DNA of 64,000 nucleotides from Micrococcus flavus (GCF_014204815.1 NZ_JACHMC010000001.1:1426001-1490000); one strand, 5' to 3'. Shown: positions 8,229 to 18,147, counted from the stretch's first letter. The notes: a model not told the origin generated them from the letters alone. Numbers and translations: made by a program.

Positions 8229-8792
8229 TCAGCGCTCGTCCTGCCACAGGTGCAGGGCGGTCTCCCCGTAGACGCGCACGTCCACCTCCTCGAGCCCGGC
8301 CGGACGGCGGGGGGCCGCGTCCCGCGCGGAGCGCTCGAGCACCATCAGGCCCCCCGGGACCAGCCTCGCCGCGGCCGCCGCCAGCACGGCGTGGAACGCC
8401 TCGCCGGACTCGGGATAGGGCGGGTCCGCCAGGATCAGGTCCACCGGCTCGCCGCCGGCCGCGAGCGCCTGCTCCACGGACGACGCGCGGACCTCCACCA
8501 CGCGGGAGCCCAGCACGCGGTTGAGCGCGTCGGCGTTGGCCCGGCACGCCTCCACGGCGCGGCGGGCCCGCTCCACGAGGACGACGTGCGCGGCGCCGCG
8601 GCTAGCGGCCTCGCAGCCCAGCGCCCCGGACCCGGCGTAGAGGTCCAGCACGCGCGTGCCGTCCAGCCAGTCCCGCGCCTCGAGCCAGGAGAACAGGGCC
8701 TCCTTGGTGCGGTCGGTGGTCGGGCGGGTGCCGGTGCCGGGCACCGGGCGCAGGGGGCGGCCGGCGGCGGCGCCGGCGATGATCCGGGACAT
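8229..8792 (-). CDS. rsmD: 16S rRNA (guanine966-N2)-methyltransferase
   Basis: A 187-residue SAM-dependent methyltransferase of the RsmD family, which methylates G966 of 16S rRNA during 30S assembly. VLDLYAGSGALG (48-59) is the SAM-binding loop and ADPPY (122-126) the catalytic DPPY motif. It starts 3 bases after the recG stop codon and is the last gene of the LCP-DAK2-recG-rsmD operon; coupling of recG and rsmD is common in actinobacteria. Confidence 0.95.
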   Translation of the reverse strand: MSRIIAGAAAGRPLRPVPGTGTRPTTDRTKEALFSWLEARDWLDGTRVLDLYAGSGALGCEAASRGAAHVVLVERARRAVEACRANADALNRVLGSRVVEVRASSVEQALAAGGEPVDLILADPPYPESGEAFHAVLAAAAARLVPGGLMVLERSARDAAPRRPAGLEEVDVRVYGETALHLWQDER

Positions 8793-8795
8793 GGC

Positions 8796-10994
8796 TCAGC
8801 CCTTCTCGAGGTAGTCGGCGGCGGTCAGGTGCTCGGCCTCCCAGCGGGTCACCTCGGCCGCGAGCGCCGGGTGGGCCGAGAGCCCGTCGCCGGCGGCCAT
8901 GACGTCCGCGACGACGTCGGCCGCGAGGGCGATCAGGGGCGCATCGGCGAGGACGTCCACGTGCGTGAGGCCGGAGGCCAGTCCCGATTGGGCGGCGCCG
9001 AGGACGTCGCCCACCCCGCGCTGGGCGAGGTCGGCCTGGGCGATCCGCATCCCGTCCTGCGTGGCCTCGAGGACCTCGAGCCGGCGCAGGGAGGGGTGCC
9101 CGTCCGGCAGGCGGGTGGCCAGCAGGCAGATCGCGGCACCGGGGCCGCGGCCCACGCGCCCGCGCAGCTGGTGGAGGGTGGACAGGCCGAAGTCGTCCGC
9201 GTCCAGCACCGCCATGACCGTGGCGTTGGGCACGTCCACGCCGACCTCCACCACGGTGGTGGCCACGAGGACGTCCAGCTCCCCGGCGGCGAAGGCGCGC
9301 ATCGCGGCGTCCTGCTCGGCCTGGTCCATGCGCCCGTGGACCGTGCCGATCCGCAGGCCCGCCAGGCCGGGCAGCGCGCGCAGGCGGGGCGCCATCTCCT
9401 CGACGTTGGCGTGGCCGGGGTCGGCGTCGTCGGGGTCGATGCGCGGGCACACCACGAACGCCTGGTGCCCGGCGGCCACGTGCTCGGCGATCACCTCCCA
9501 CACGCGGGCGATCACGCGCGGCCCGTGGGCCATGCGGGCCACGTGCGTGGCCACGGGCTGGCGGCCGGAGGGCAGGCCCTCGAGGACGGAGAGGTCCAGG
9601 TCCCCGAACACGGTCATCGCCACCGACCGTGGGATGGGGGTGGCGGACATGACCAGCAGATGCGTGCCGGGGTTGGCCCGGCGCAGCGCCTCGCGCTGGT
9701 CCACGCCGAACCGGTGCTGCTCGTCCACCACGGCCAGGGCCAGGTCGGCGAAGGCGACCTTCTCCGAGAGCAGCGCGTGGGTGCCGACGGCGATCCCGGC
9801 CTGCCCGGAGGCCAGCTTCAGCAGCGCCTCCCGACGCGCGGGCGTGCGCTGGGAGCCGGTCACCAGGACCACGTCCACCGCCGGCCCCTCCCCGGCCGCG
9901 GAGGACAGGATCCCGGCGTCCCGCGCGAGCGGGCCCAGCAGCGCCAGCAGCGCCCGGTGGTGCTGGGCGGCGAGCACCTCGGTGGGCGCCACGAGCGCCG
10001 CCTGGCCGCCGGCGTCCACGGCCTGGAGCATGGCCCGCAGCGCCACGAGGGTCTTGCCCGCGCCCACGTCCCCCTGCAGCAGCCGGCTCATGGGTGCGGT
10101 GCCGGCGAGCTCCGCGGCGAGCTCCTCGCCCACCGCCACCTGGCCGGGGGTGAGCGCGAACGGCAGGCGCGCGTCGAGCGCGTCCAGCAGCCCGCCGGCC
10201 AGGCGCGGGCGGGCGACGGCGGCCCGCTCCCGCTCCCGGGCGCGGCGCCAGGCCAGGGCCGCCTGGGCCACGAGGGCCTCGCGCAGGGCCAGGGCGGTGC
10301 GTGCCGGTCCGGTCTGTGCGAGGTCCTCCGGGGCGTGCAGGGACCGGTAGGCGTCCGCCGTGGAGGGCAGCGGCGCCGGCAGGTCCAGCACGCGGGCGGC
10401 GCGCTCCCGGATCGACGGGGTCAGCAGCTCCGGCACCGCGTCGAGGTCCACGTCCGCGAGGACGCGCGCGACGGCGGAGCGCACCGTCCAGCTGGGCAGC
10501 TTCCCCGTGGCCCGGTACAGCGGCACGGGGCGCACGTCGACCTCGCCGGGGGCGACGTCGTCGTCCAGCAGGGCGAAGTCCGGGTTGTTCAGGGTGACCG
10601 CACCGCGGTAGAGCGTGGTGCGCCCCTGGAACATCGCGGTGACCCCGGGGGCCAGGCGGCGCTTCGCGTCGTGGCCGTTGAAGAACGCCATGGACAGGCT
10701 CGCCCCCGCCACCCCCTCGACCGAGGGGTCCGCCACGGTGACGTCCACGATGAACCCGGCGCGGCTGCGCATGCGGCGCGTGCCCACCGACTCCACGCGG
10801 GCCACCACCGTGACCTCGGCGTCCACCGGCAACGCGGCGATCGGGGTGAGCTCGCCGCGCTCCACCCACCGACGCGGGGTGTGGTCCAGCAGCTCCCCCA
10901 CCGTGGTCAGGGACAGCTCCGCGGCCAGCCGCGCCGGCAGCCGGCCGGAGAGCACCTCCTCCAGCGGGGTGTCCAGGACCGACTCAGCCGGCAT
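8796..10994 (-). CDS. recG: ATP-dependent DNA helicase RecG
   Basis: A 732-residue helicase that remodels stalled replication forks and Holliday junctions. The wedge/OB region occupies roughly 50-160, Walker A is GDVGAGKT (308-315), the DExH box is DEQH (424-427) and the SF2 helicase C domain follows with QLRGRVGRG. Length is in the usual range. An in-frame ATG with GGAG just upstream begins 11 bases inside the DAK2 gene, so translation is coupled. Confidence 0.97.
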   Translation of the reverse strand: MPAESVLDTPLEEVLSGRLPARLAAELSLTTVGELLDHTPRRWVERGELTPIAALPVDAEVTVVARVESVGTRRMRSRAGFIVDVTVADPSVEGVAGASLSMAFFNGHDAKRRLAPGVTAMFQGRTTLYRGAVTLNNPDFALLDDDVAPGEVDVRPVPLYRATGKLPSWTVRSAVARVLADVDLDAVPELLTPSIRERAARVLDLPAPLPSTADAYRSLHAPEDLAQTGPARTALALREALVAQAALAWRRARERERAAVARPRLAGGLLDALDARLPFALTPGQVAVGEELAAELAGTAPMSRLLQGDVGAGKTLVALRAMLQAVDAGGQAALVAPTEVLAAQHHRALLALLGPLARDAGILSSAAGEGPAVDVVLVTGSQRTPARREALLKLASGQAGIAVGTHALLSEKVAFADLALAVVDEQHRFGVDQREALRRANPGTHLLVMSATPIPRSVAMTVFGDLDLSVLEGLPSGRQPVATHVARMAHGPRVIARVWEVIAEHVAAGHQAFVVCPRIDPDDADPGHANVEEMAPRLRALPGLAGLRIGTVHGRMDQAEQDAAMRAFAAGELDVLVATTVVEVGVDVPNATVMAVLDADDFGLSTLHQLRGRVGRGPGAAICLLATRLPDGHPSLRRLEVLEATQDGMRIAQADLAQRGVGDVLGAAQSGLASGLTHVDVLADAPLIALAADVVADVMAAGDGLSAHPALAAEVTRWEAEHLTAADYLEKG

Positions 10995-12033
10995 GGCGCT
11001 CCGGGGAGCCGGGCCCCTCGCCGCAGGAGGGCTCCGCGGCGGACCGCTCCGGGTGGGCGTGGCCCGCGCGGAGGTCGGCCACGGTGACCCCGCGCGGCTC
11101 CGCGTCGGCGTGCAGCACGTCGAGGGCGTCCTCGGCCCGGCGCACGTGCACGTGCACGCGCCACGGCAGCCGCCCGGCGTCGTCCGGCGTGCGCGTCACC
11201 GGCGCGAGGATCACGGAGTCGCCCACCTCCTCGAGCCGCTGGCGGAGCAGCGCCGCCTGCAGCGGCGCGAGCTCCAGGGTGCACATCACCTCCACGGCGG
11301 CGCCCCCGGCCTCCGACGCCGGCGCCGGGGCCGCCGCGTCCGCGTCGCCCGGCCCGTCCGCGTAGCCGTGCAGGGCGGCGGCGATGTCCAGGTCCGCTCC
11401 CCCGCCCACGACCTCGGCGCGCAGCGCCTCCAGGACCCACAGGGCGCCCACGGCGCCGGCGTCCACCACGCGCGCCCGCGTCAGCGGCGCCAGGCGGCTC
11501 TCCGTCTCCTCGACGGCACGACGGGCGTCGCCCACCATGGCGGTGACGGCCGCGGACAGCCGCTCGGCCGGGTCCGGCTCCCGCGCCGGGGCGGCCGCGC
11601 TCGCCTCGAGCGAGTCGGCAGCGGCGGAGAGCACGGAGAGGATGGTGCCCTCGCGCGGATCGGACAGGGCGGCCCGGGCGGCCCGATCGGCGCCACGCAT
11701 CGCCCGCGCGAGGGCCGCCGGGTGGGCCTGGGTGACTCCGCGCAGCGGCTCGGCGGCGCCCGTGAGCGCCACCGCGAGCAGGGTCCCCGAGTTGCCGCGG
11801 GCGGCGTCGAGGGCCGCGGTGCCCGCGTGGGCCACGGTCTCCGCCAGGTCGGCCCCGGGAGCCTCCGCCTCCACGGCCCGCAGGGCCGCCAGCAGGGTGG
11901 CGTGCATGTTGGTGCCCGTGTCCGCGTCGGGGACGGGGAACAGGTTGAGGGCGTCCAGACGCGGCGCCGCGGCCCCCAGGAGGGCCTCGGCGCGGGCCAG
12001 CCAGCGCACGACGGCGCCCCCGGCGGGGCTCAC
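10984..12033 (-). CDS. DAK2/DhaL-domain protein (FakA-like)
   Basis: A 349-residue protein whose N-terminal DhaL domain shows NLFPVPDADTGTNM (30-43), the Asp residues that coordinate Mg-ATP in dihydroxyacetone kinases and in the fatty acid kinase FakA. A C-terminal part from about 240 resembles the FakA middle/C-terminal region, but the protein is much shorter than FakA of about 550 residues. Phosphorylation of fatty acids bound to a FakB partner is plausible; no fakB is in the window. I chose the GTG at 12033 because it forms a 4-base GTGA overlap with the LCP stop codon; the frame could extend to 12102. Confidence 0.8.
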   Translation of the reverse strand: MSPAGGAVVRWLARAEALLGAAAPRLDALNLFPVPDADTGTNMHATLLAALRAVEAEAPGADLAETVAHAGTAALDAARGNSGTLLAVALTGAAEPLRGVTQAHPAALARAMRGADRAARAALSDPREGTILSVLSAAADSLEASAAAPAREPDPAERLSAAVTAMVGDARRAVEETESRLAPLTRARVVDAGAVGALWVLEALRAEVVGGGADLDIAAALHGYADGPGDADAAAPAPASEAGGAAVEVMCTLELAPLQAALLRQRLEEVGDSVILAPVTRTPDDAGRLPWRVHVHVRRAEDALDVLHADAEPRGVTVADLRAGHAHPERSAAEPSCGEGPGSPERHAG

Positions 12034-13163
12034 CGTCCCCCGCCCCCCTGACCGGTGCGGATCTGGCGGCCGACCTCGGCGATGCCGGCCCAGTCGGGCC
12101 ACACGACGTCCTGCCCGTCCGGGGTGTCGCCGACGCCGGCCGTCGGGGCCGTGGACGTGCGGATGTCCCCGCCGCGCACGTCCCGCAGGGACCAGGCCAG
12201 GGCGGCCAGGTCAGCGGAGCCGAGGGAGTCGTCGAAGGTCAGGTACGGGGAGAAGCGCTCCACCGACTCCTGGACCCGGGCCGGGCTGGAGAGGGTGTCG
12301 AGGGAGAGCGCCTTGGCCACGATCGCCTTCACGAGGCGCTGCTGGTTCTCCACGCGGTCGAAGTCGCTGCGGGGCAGGTTGTAGCGCTCGCGGGCGTAGA
12401 CGAGCGCGTCGGCGCCGTCCATCTCCACGGCCCCCTGCGGGAACTCCTGGCCGTTGCTCGCGGTGAACGCCACCGGGTTGTCCACGGTGACCCCGCCGAG
12501 TGCGTCCACGAGGCCCTGGAAGCCGGCCATGTCCACCGCCACCACGTGGTCCACGCGCGCCTGGAACATGTTCTCCACGGTGGCCACGGTCAGCGGGATG
12601 CCCCCGTACTGGTAGGCGGCGTTGACCTTCGCGTCCCCATGGCCGGGGATCGGCACCCAGGTGTCGCGCATGATGGACATGACCTGCACGTCCTGCCGGT
12701 CCCCCGGCACGTGCACCCACATGAGGGCGTCCGAGCGGCCCGAGGGGTCACGGCCCTCGGTGCCGGAGTCCTCACCGACGAGGAGGAAGTCCACCGCCTC
12801 GCCGTCCACGACCTCGTCCGCGGCGGGCGCCTGCGGTCCGGCGAGGGCGGCCTGCGGGTCCACGCCCGCCGGCACCGGGCCGGGCGGCGGGGCGGTGGGC
12901 GAGAAGACGGACCCGCGGCCGGCTCCGGCTGCGCCGGCGCCGGCGGCGGCCGCGCCCGGCTCGGCCGGACGGAGGCTCTCCTCGGGGAACGCGTTCTGGT
13001 CGAACCGCTGCACGCCCTGGTCCACGGAGCGGCCCAGGCCCATGATCCACACGGCCGCGGCCACGGCCAGGGCCAGCAGGAGGGCCAGCAGCACGGCGAG
13101 CACCACCAGGACGGGGCTTCGACGACGGCGGGGGCGGTGCGCGCGGGCGGCGGCACGGGACAT
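12030..13163 (-). CDS. LytR-CpsA-Psr (LCP) family protein
   Basis: A second LCP protein, about 377 residues. An Arg-rich cytoplasmic tail (HRPRRRRSP) is followed by one membrane helix and a low-complexity Ala/Gly/Pro linker, then the extracellular LCP domain with FLLVGEDSG, GRSDALMWVHVPGD, IMRDTW and KVNAAY. The usual GxDSR reads GEDSG here, so one Arg of the canonical site is missing. Two close ATGs exist; the one at 13163 has AGGAG at 8 bases, the one at 13169 only 2 bases away, so I prefer 13163. It leads the LCP-DAK2-recG-rsmD operon. Confidence 0.9.
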   Translation of the reverse strand: MSRAAARAHRPRRRRSPVLVVLAVLLALLLALAVAAAVWIMGLGRSVDQGVQRFDQNAFPEESLRPAEPGAAAAGAGAAGAGRGSVFSPTAPPPGPVPAGVDPQAALAGPQAPAADEVVDGEAVDFLLVGEDSGTEGRDPSGRSDALMWVHVPGDRQDVQVMSIMRDTWVPIPGHGDAKVNAAYQYGGIPLTVATVENMFQARVDHVVAVDMAGFQGLVDALGGVTVDNPVAFTASNGQEFPQGAVEMDGADALVYARERYNLPRSDFDRVENQQRLVKAIVAKALSLDTLSSPARVQESVERFSPYLTFDDSLGSADLAALAWSLRDVRGGDIRTSTAPTAGVGDTPDGQDVVWPDWAGIAEVGRQIRTGQGGGGR

Positions 13164-13216
13164 GGGCATGACTCCTGGGACGGGGACGCGGCGCACGGGC
13201 CGACGGGGTCCCGCCC

Positions 13217-13222
13217 ATGCTA
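13217..13222 (-). promoter_or_regulatory. -10 box of the LCP-DAK2-recG-rsmD operon
   Basis: TAGCAT on the minus strand, about 53 bases before the ATG at 13163, back to back with the plus-strand box at 13241. Confidence 0.45.
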
Positions 13223-13240
13223 GCCGCCGCGGGGCCCGCC

Positions 13241-13246
13241 TATCCT
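13241..13246 (+). promoter_or_regulatory. -10 box, leaderless DUF3515 gene
   Basis: TATCCT ends 6 bases before the ATG at 13253. Confidence 0.55.
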
Positions 13247-13252
13247 GGGACG

Positions 13253-13750
13253 ATGCACTCCCCCGCCTCCCCTTCCCCGGCCCGGCGCGGCCCGGTTGCC
13301 GCGCTCCTGGGCGCCGCCGCCGTCCTCCTGACCGCCTGCGGTGTGGGCACCGTGACGGTGGAGGCCGCCCCGCACGCCGCGGACCCGGCCTGCGCCCCCG
13401 CCATGGTGGCGATGCCGGACGCGATCGGTGACCACGCCCTGCGCGCCACGGACAGCCAGGCCACGGCCGCGTGGGGCGAGCCGGCCGCCGTCGTGCTCCG
13501 GTGCGGCGTGCCGGTGCCGGGGCCCACCACGGACCGGTGCGTGTCCGTGGAGGGGGTGGACTGGGTGGTGCGGGACGAGGCGGAGAACTGGCGCCTGACC
13601 ACCTACGGCCGCGACCCCGCCGTCGAGGTGCTGTTCACCAAGACCGGGACGAGCTCCGACACCGTGATGACGGCGCTCGGCTCGGCCGTGGAGCAGATCC
13701 CCGCCGAGCGCGGCTGCGTCAGCCTCGCCGACGCAACGCCCGTGGGCTGA
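13253..13750 (+). CDS. DUF3515 family lipoprotein
   Basis: A 165-residue predicted lipoprotein. A short Arg-containing n-region is followed by a hydrophobic stretch and the lipobox LTAC with Cys29 as the modified residue. The secreted part has AAWGEPAAVVLRCGVP and GVDWVV, characteristic of DUF3515, a family found in actinobacteria next to ddl, gpsA and thiL, as here. Function is unknown. A longer frame begins at 13217, but the -10 box at 13241 ends 6 bases before the ATG at 13253, so I chose that leaderless start. Confidence 0.88.
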   Translation: MHSPASPSPARRGPVAALLGAAAVLLTACGVGTVTVEAAPHAADPACAPAMVAMPDAIGDHALRATDSQATAAWGEPAAVVLRCGVPVPGPTTDRCVSVEGVDWVVRDEAENWRLTTYGRDPAVEVLFTKTGTSSDTVMTALGSAVEQIPAERGCVSLADATPVG

Positions 13751-13773
13751 GGCCCGCGGGCCGGGGCGCCGGC

Positions 13774-14907
13774 TCAGTGCAGGCCGACGCCCCGCTCGAG
13801 GGCGAGCTCGAGCAGCTCGGTGATCAGCTCGGGGTAGGCGATCCCGGTCCGCTCCCACATGGCCGGGTACATGCTGATGGGGGTGAACCCCGGCATGGTG
13901 TTGATCTCGTTGACCACCCAGCGCCCGTCCGGCGTGAAGAAGAAGTCGCAGCGGCCCAGGCCCGCGCCGTCCACCGCCTCGAACGCGCGCACCGCGAGGG
14001 AGCGCAGACGCTCGATCTCCTCCTCCGGCAGCTCCGCCGGGCAGGAGAGCTGGGCGGCCTCCCGGTCCTGGTACTTGGCCTCGAAGTCGTAGAACTGGTG
14101 GCCGGCGTCGGCCCCCTTCACCACGATCTCCCCGGGCAGGGACGCCCGCGGGGCGTCCCCGGCGCGGCCGTCCAGCACGGCGCACTCGATCTCCCGGCCG
14201 AGGATGCCGGCCTCCACCACGACCTTCGGGTCGAAGCGGCGGGCCTCCTCGACCGCGGCGCGCAGGTCCTCGGGGGACTCCACCTTGGTGATGCCGAAGG
14301 AGGAGCCGCCGCGGGCGGGCTTGACGAACAGCGGGTACGCGAGGGCGCCCGCGCGGGCGAGGGCCGCCTCGGGGTCGCGCCGCCACTGGCGGTCGGTGAC
14401 GGTCTCCCACGGGCCCACCTCGAGGCCGGCGGCCTCGAACGCGACCTTCATGAAGTGCTTGTCCATGCCGACGGCGGAGGAGAGCACCCCGCACCCCACG
14501 TACGGCAGGCCGAGGGTCTCGAACATGCCCTGCAGCGTGCCGTCCTCGCCCCACGGGCCGTGCAGGAGCGGGAACACCACGTCCACCGCGCCCAGGTCCT
14601 CCCCGTCCCCGCCCACGAGCTCGACCGCGCCGTCCGGACGGGCGCGCAGCGACACCGGGCGCTCCGGCTCGGGCACGGCGGGGAGCTCGCCGCCGTCGAG
14701 GGCGAACGCGGCCGCGTCCACCTCGCCGTGGGACCACAGCCCGGAGGGGGCGACGCCGACGGGCACCACGTCCCAGCGCTCGGGGTCGGCGGCGTGCAGC
14801 ACGCCCGCGGCCGTGATGCAGCTGATGGGGTGCTCGCTCGAGCGCCCGCCGAACAGCAGCAGCACACGGGGCCGGCGGCCCGCGGCGGTGGGGATGGTCC
14901 GGGTCAT
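13774..14907 (-). CDS. ddl: D-alanine-D-alanine ligase
   Basis: A 377-residue ATP-grasp ligase joining two D-Ala for peptidoglycan synthesis. LFGGRSSEHPIS near the N-terminus is the Ddl signature (normally GGxSxEHxVS), FPLLHGPWGEDGTLQG is the second block, and KPARGGSSFGI, GREIECAVL and NEINTMPGFTPISMYP complete the ATP- and dipeptide-binding sites. The Tyr in QFYDFEAKY agrees with a D-Ala-D-Ala rather than D-Ala-D-Lac ligase. The ATG overlaps the gpsA stop by 4 bases (ATGA). Confidence 0.97.
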   Translation of the reverse strand: MTRTIPTAAGRRPRVLLLFGGRSSEHPISCITAAGVLHAADPERWDVVPVGVAPSGLWSHGEVDAAAFALDGGELPAVPEPERPVSLRARPDGAVELVGGDGEDLGAVDVVFPLLHGPWGEDGTLQGMFETLGLPYVGCGVLSSAVGMDKHFMKVAFEAAGLEVGPWETVTDRQWRRDPEAALARAGALAYPLFVKPARGGSSFGITKVESPEDLRAAVEEARRFDPKVVVEAGILGREIECAVLDGRAGDAPRASLPGEIVVKGADAGHQFYDFEAKYQDREAAQLSCPAELPEEEIERLRSLAVRAFEAVDGAGLGRCDFFFTPDGRWVVNEINTMPGFTPISMYPAMWERTGIAYPELITELLELALERGVGLH

Positions 14908-15941
14908 GCGTGTCGTCCTTCCGACTTCAGGTCACGGGCCAGGAGCAGGCCGGCCAGACGGTGCACGTCCAGCTCTCCGGCCACGAGGCGGTCCATGGCC
15001 TCGCTGATGGGCATCTCGACGCCGTGGGCCCGGGCGACGTGCACGACGGCGGACACGGACTTGATGCCCTCGGCGGTCTGGCTCATGGCGGCCACCGCCT
15101 CGTCCGCCGACAGGCCGGTGCCCATGAGGCGTCCGGCGGAGCGGTTGCGGGACAGCGGCGAGGCGCACGTGGCCACGAGGTCGCCCAGGCCCGCCAGTCC
15201 CGCGAGCGTGGCCGGCTCCGCGCCCAGGGCCACGGCCAGGCGGGTGGTCTCGGCGAGCCCGCGCGTGATGACGGAGGCCTTCGAGTTGTCCCCGAGGCCC
15301 TGGCCGTCGCAGATGCCCACGGCCAGGGCGATCACGTTCTTCACGATGCCGCCGATCTCCACGCCCACCACGTCCGTGTTGGTGTAGGGGCGGAACGTGC
15401 GGCCGGCCACGAGCGCGGCCACGCGCTCCGCGGTGGCCGCGGAGGCCGAGGCCACCACCGTGGCGGTGGGCTCGCCGCGCGCGATCTCGAGGGCGAGGTT
15501 GGGCCCGGAGACCACGGCGAAGCGGTCCGGAGTGAGCCCGAGCTCCTCGGTGCACACCTGCGAGGGGCGCGCGTCGGTGCCCCGCTCGAGGCCCTTCATC
15601 AGGGACACCACGACCGCATCCCGCGCCACGGCGTCCGCAAGCTCCCGCAGGGCCGCGCGGGCGTGCTGGGCGGGCAGGGCCACCACCACGACGCCGGCGC
15701 CGGCCACGGCCGCGCGGGCGTCGGTCACGGCGCGCACGCTCTCCGGGAGCACGATCCCCGGCAGGTACTGGGGGTTGGCGTGGTCGCGGTTGATCGCCTC
15801 CGCCACCTCGGGGCGACGGGACCACACCACGATGTCGCGGGCGCGGTCCTGCTCCTCCCCGGTGGCCGTGGCCATCACGCGGGCGAAGGCGGTGCCCCAG
15901 CTGCCGGCGCCGAGGACCGCCACGGTGCGCGGGTCGCTCAT
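14904..15941 (-). CDS. gpsA: Glycerol-3-phosphate dehydrogenase [NAD(P)+]
   Basis: A 345-residue enzyme reducing dihydroxyacetone phosphate to sn-glycerol-3-phosphate for phospholipid synthesis. GAGSWGTAFA (11-20) is the dinucleotide loop, SLMKGLE and SGPNLALEI are family blocks, and IVKNVIALAVGICDG holds catalytic Lys201. The frame is open further upstream, but the ATG at 15941 has GGGAGGG about 9 bases before it and overlaps the plsC stop by 4 bases. Together with plsC it supplies the first two steps of phosphatidic acid synthesis. Confidence 0.97.
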   Translation of the reverse strand: MSDPRTVAVLGAGSWGTAFARVMATATGEEQDRARDIVVWSRRPEVAEAINRDHANPQYLPGIVLPESVRAVTDARAAVAGAGVVVVALPAQHARAALRELADAVARDAVVVSLMKGLERGTDARPSQVCTEELGLTPDRFAVVSGPNLALEIARGEPTATVVASASAATAERVAALVAGRTFRPYTNTDVVGVEIGGIVKNVIALAVGICDGQGLGDNSKASVITRGLAETTRLAVALGAEPATLAGLAGLGDLVATCASPLSRNRSAGRLMGTGLSADEAVAAMSQTAEGIKSVSAVVHVARAHGVEMPISEAMDRLVAGELDVHRLAGLLLARDLKSEGRHA

Positions 15942-16690
15942 GACGACGCGCCCTCCCGACGCCCGGAGCGCGGGTCCCAGCGGCCGGCCGGGGCGGGCTC
16001 GCCGCGCAGCTCGGCGACCAGCTGCGTGATGGCGTCCATCATGCGGTCGGTGCCCGTGCGCAGCACGGAGGCCCTCATCGGCCGCGCGCGCAGATCGTCC
16101 AGGTCCACCGGATGCCCGACCCGCATCCGTGCCGTCGTGCGCGGGAACGGCTTCAGGGAGCGGCTCGGGTACGGCAGCAGCTCCTGGATGCCCCACTGGC
16201 CCACGGGGACCAGCGGGGCGCCCGTCTGCAGGGCCAAGCGCACGGCGCCGGTGCGCGCGGTCATCGGCCACCCCTCGGGGTCGCGCGTCACCGTCCCCTC
16301 GGGGTAGACGACGATCACGCGGCCCGAGGCCAGGGCCTGCCGGGCGGCCTCGAGCGAGCGGCCGCCGTCGCGGGTGCGCTCCACCGGGATCATGTGGGTG
16401 GCCTGGAGGGCCTGCCGGAGGACGGGCACCTTCCAGAGCTCGGCCTTGGCCATGATGGTGGGCAGCAGCCCCTGGTTGTAGACCATGTGGGCCACCGAGA
16501 GCGGGTCGATCTCGGAGATGTGGTTGACCGCCAGGATCGCGCCGTCCCGCGGCAGGCGCTCCGTGTGCTCCCACTCCTGCCGCACGAGCGCGCGCATCGC
16601 CGGACGGACCACCGCGGCGGGCGCCACGTAGCCGAGGCGCTCCGTCCGGGTCGGGCGGCCGGCGTCGGACCGGGGACCCACGGGTGTCAC
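15938..16690 (-). CDS. plsC: 1-acyl-sn-glycerol-3-phosphate acyltransferase family protein
   Basis: A 250-residue PlsC-family acyltransferase. The catalytic HX4D motif appears as NHISEID (56-62), and VVYPEGTVTRD is the substrate-binding block. It probably acylates lysophosphatidate at the membrane, although some actinobacterial members act on other glycerolipids. The frame is open much further upstream; I chose the GTG at 16690 because it overlaps the murA stop by GTGA and starts just before the acyltransferase domain. The ribosome site is weak, which fits translational coupling. Confidence 0.9.
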   Translation of the reverse strand: MTPVGPRSDAGRPTRTERLGYVAPAAVVRPAMRALVRQEWEHTERLPRDGAILAVNHISEIDPLSVAHMVYNQGLLPTIMAKAELWKVPVLRQALQATHMIPVERTRDGGRSLEAARQALASGRVIVVYPEGTVTRDPEGWPMTARTGAVRLALQTGAPLVPVGQWGIQELLPYPSRSLKPFPRTTARMRVGHPVDLDDLRARPMRASVLRTGTDRMMDAITQLVAELRGEPAPAGRWDPRSGRREGASS

Positions 16691-18015
16691 CGCTGCCGCT
16701 CGGTCAGCTCGACGTCGGCACCGAGCCCCTGCAGCTTGTCCATGAACTTCTCGTAGCCGCGGTTGATGATCTCCAGCCCCGTGGCGTGCGAGGTGCCCTC
16801 GGCCGCGAGCGCGGCGATGAGGTGGGAGAAGCCGCCGCGCAGGTCCGGGACGTCGAAGTCCACGCCGCTCAGCGGCGTCGGGCCCGAGATGACGGCCGAG
16901 TGCAGGAAGTTGCGCTGGCCGAAACGGCAGGGCACGGAGCCCAGGCACTCGCGGTGCAGCTGGATGGAGGCGCCCATGCGCACGAGTGCGTCCGTGAAGC
17001 CGAAGCGGTTCTCGTACACGGTCTCGTGGACGATCGACACGCCCTTGGCCTGGGTGAGGGCCACCACGAGCGGCTGCTGCCAGTCGGTCATGAAGCCCGG
17101 GTGCACGTCCGTCTCGAGCACGAGGGGGTTCAGGTCCCCGCCGGCGTGCCAGAACCGGATGCCCTCATCGGTGACGTCGAACTCGCCGCCGATCTTGCGG
17201 TACGTGTTCAGGAACGCGGTGAGGTCCCGCTGGGACGCGTTGCGCACGAAGATGTCGCCGCCGGTGGCCAGGGCCGCCGAGGCCCACGACGCGGACTCGT
17301 TGCGGTCCGGCAGGGCCACATGGGTGTAGCCGCGCATCTCGCTCACGCCCTCGATGCGGATGGTGCGGTCCGTCTGTACCGTGATGATGGCGCCCATCTT
17401 CTGGAGCACGTGGATGAGGTCGTGGATCTCCGGCTCCACGGCGGCGCCCTTGAGCTCGGTGATGCCCTCGGCCTTGACCGCGGTCAGGAGCACCTGCTCG
17501 GTGGCGCCCACGGACGGGTAGGGCAGCTCCAGCTTGGCGCCGTGCAGGCCCTTGGGGGCGGAGATGGAGATGCCGCCGGGACGCTTGTCCACCACGGCGC
17601 CGAAGTTGCGCAGCACGGCCAGGTGGTAGTCGATCGGGCGGTCGCCGATCTTGCAGCCGCCGAGATCGGGGATGAACGCCTCGCCGATGGCGTGCATGAG
17701 CGGACCGCAGAACAGGATCGGGATGCGGGAGTCACCGGCGTGGGCGTCGATCTCCGCGGTGAGGGCGGACTTCACCCCGGCCGGGTCCATGGTGATGGTG
17801 CCGGACTCCTTGTCCCAGTCCACGGTGACGCCGTGGATCTCGAGCAGCGAGCTGACGACGTCCACGTCCTTGATCTCCGGGATGCTGCGCAGCACGGAGG
17901 GGGTGGAGCCGAGGAGGGCCGCGACCATGGCCTTCGGGACCAGGTTCTTGGCGCCGCGGACGGTCACCTCGCCGTCCAGGGGCTTGCCTCCGTGGATCGT
18001 CAGCAGCTTCGCCAT
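16687..18015 (-). CDS. murA: UDP-N-acetylglucosamine 1-carboxyvinyltransferase
   Basis: A 442-residue enoylpyruvyl transferase catalysing the first committed step of peptidoglycan synthesis. RGAKNLVPKAM (20-30) holds the conserved Lys-Asn pair, and the catalytic loop GGCKIGDRP contains Cys121, the residue alkylated by fosfomycin; in mycobacteria this position is Asp, so this enzyme is of the fosfomycin-sensitive type by sequence. An AGGA stretch about 8 bases before the ATG and a TATGCT box 130 bases upstream serve expression. It heads the murA-plsC-gpsA-ddl operon, each junction being a 4-base overlap. Confidence 0.97.
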   Translation of the reverse strand: MAKLLTIHGGKPLDGEVTVRGAKNLVPKAMVAALLGSTPSVLRSIPEIKDVDVVSSLLEIHGVTVDWDKESGTITMDPAGVKSALTAEIDAHAGDSRIPILFCGPLMHAIGEAFIPDLGGCKIGDRPIDYHLAVLRNFGAVVDKRPGGISISAPKGLHGAKLELPYPSVGATEQVLLTAVKAEGITELKGAAVEPEIHDLIHVLQKMGAIITVQTDRTIRIEGVSEMRGYTHVALPDRNESASWASAALATGGDIFVRNASQRDLTAFLNTYRKIGGEFDVTDEGIRFWHAGGDLNPLVLETDVHPGFMTDWQQPLVVALTQAKGVSIVHETVYENRFGFTDALVRMGASIQLHRECLGSVPCRFGQRNFLHSAVISGPTPLSGVDFDVPDLRGGFSHLIAALAAEGTSHATGLEIINRGYEKFMDKLQGLGADVELTERQR

Positions 18016-18147
18016 GTCTCGTGTCCTTCCTCGCGGGACGCGTCGAGCGCCCGTCGCGTCCGTCCCGGGCCGGGACGGGGGGGGGTGTCGGTGCGGACCC
18101 GGCCCGCCGCCCTGGAGGGCGGACGGGACGTCCCGCGAATCGCCCCC

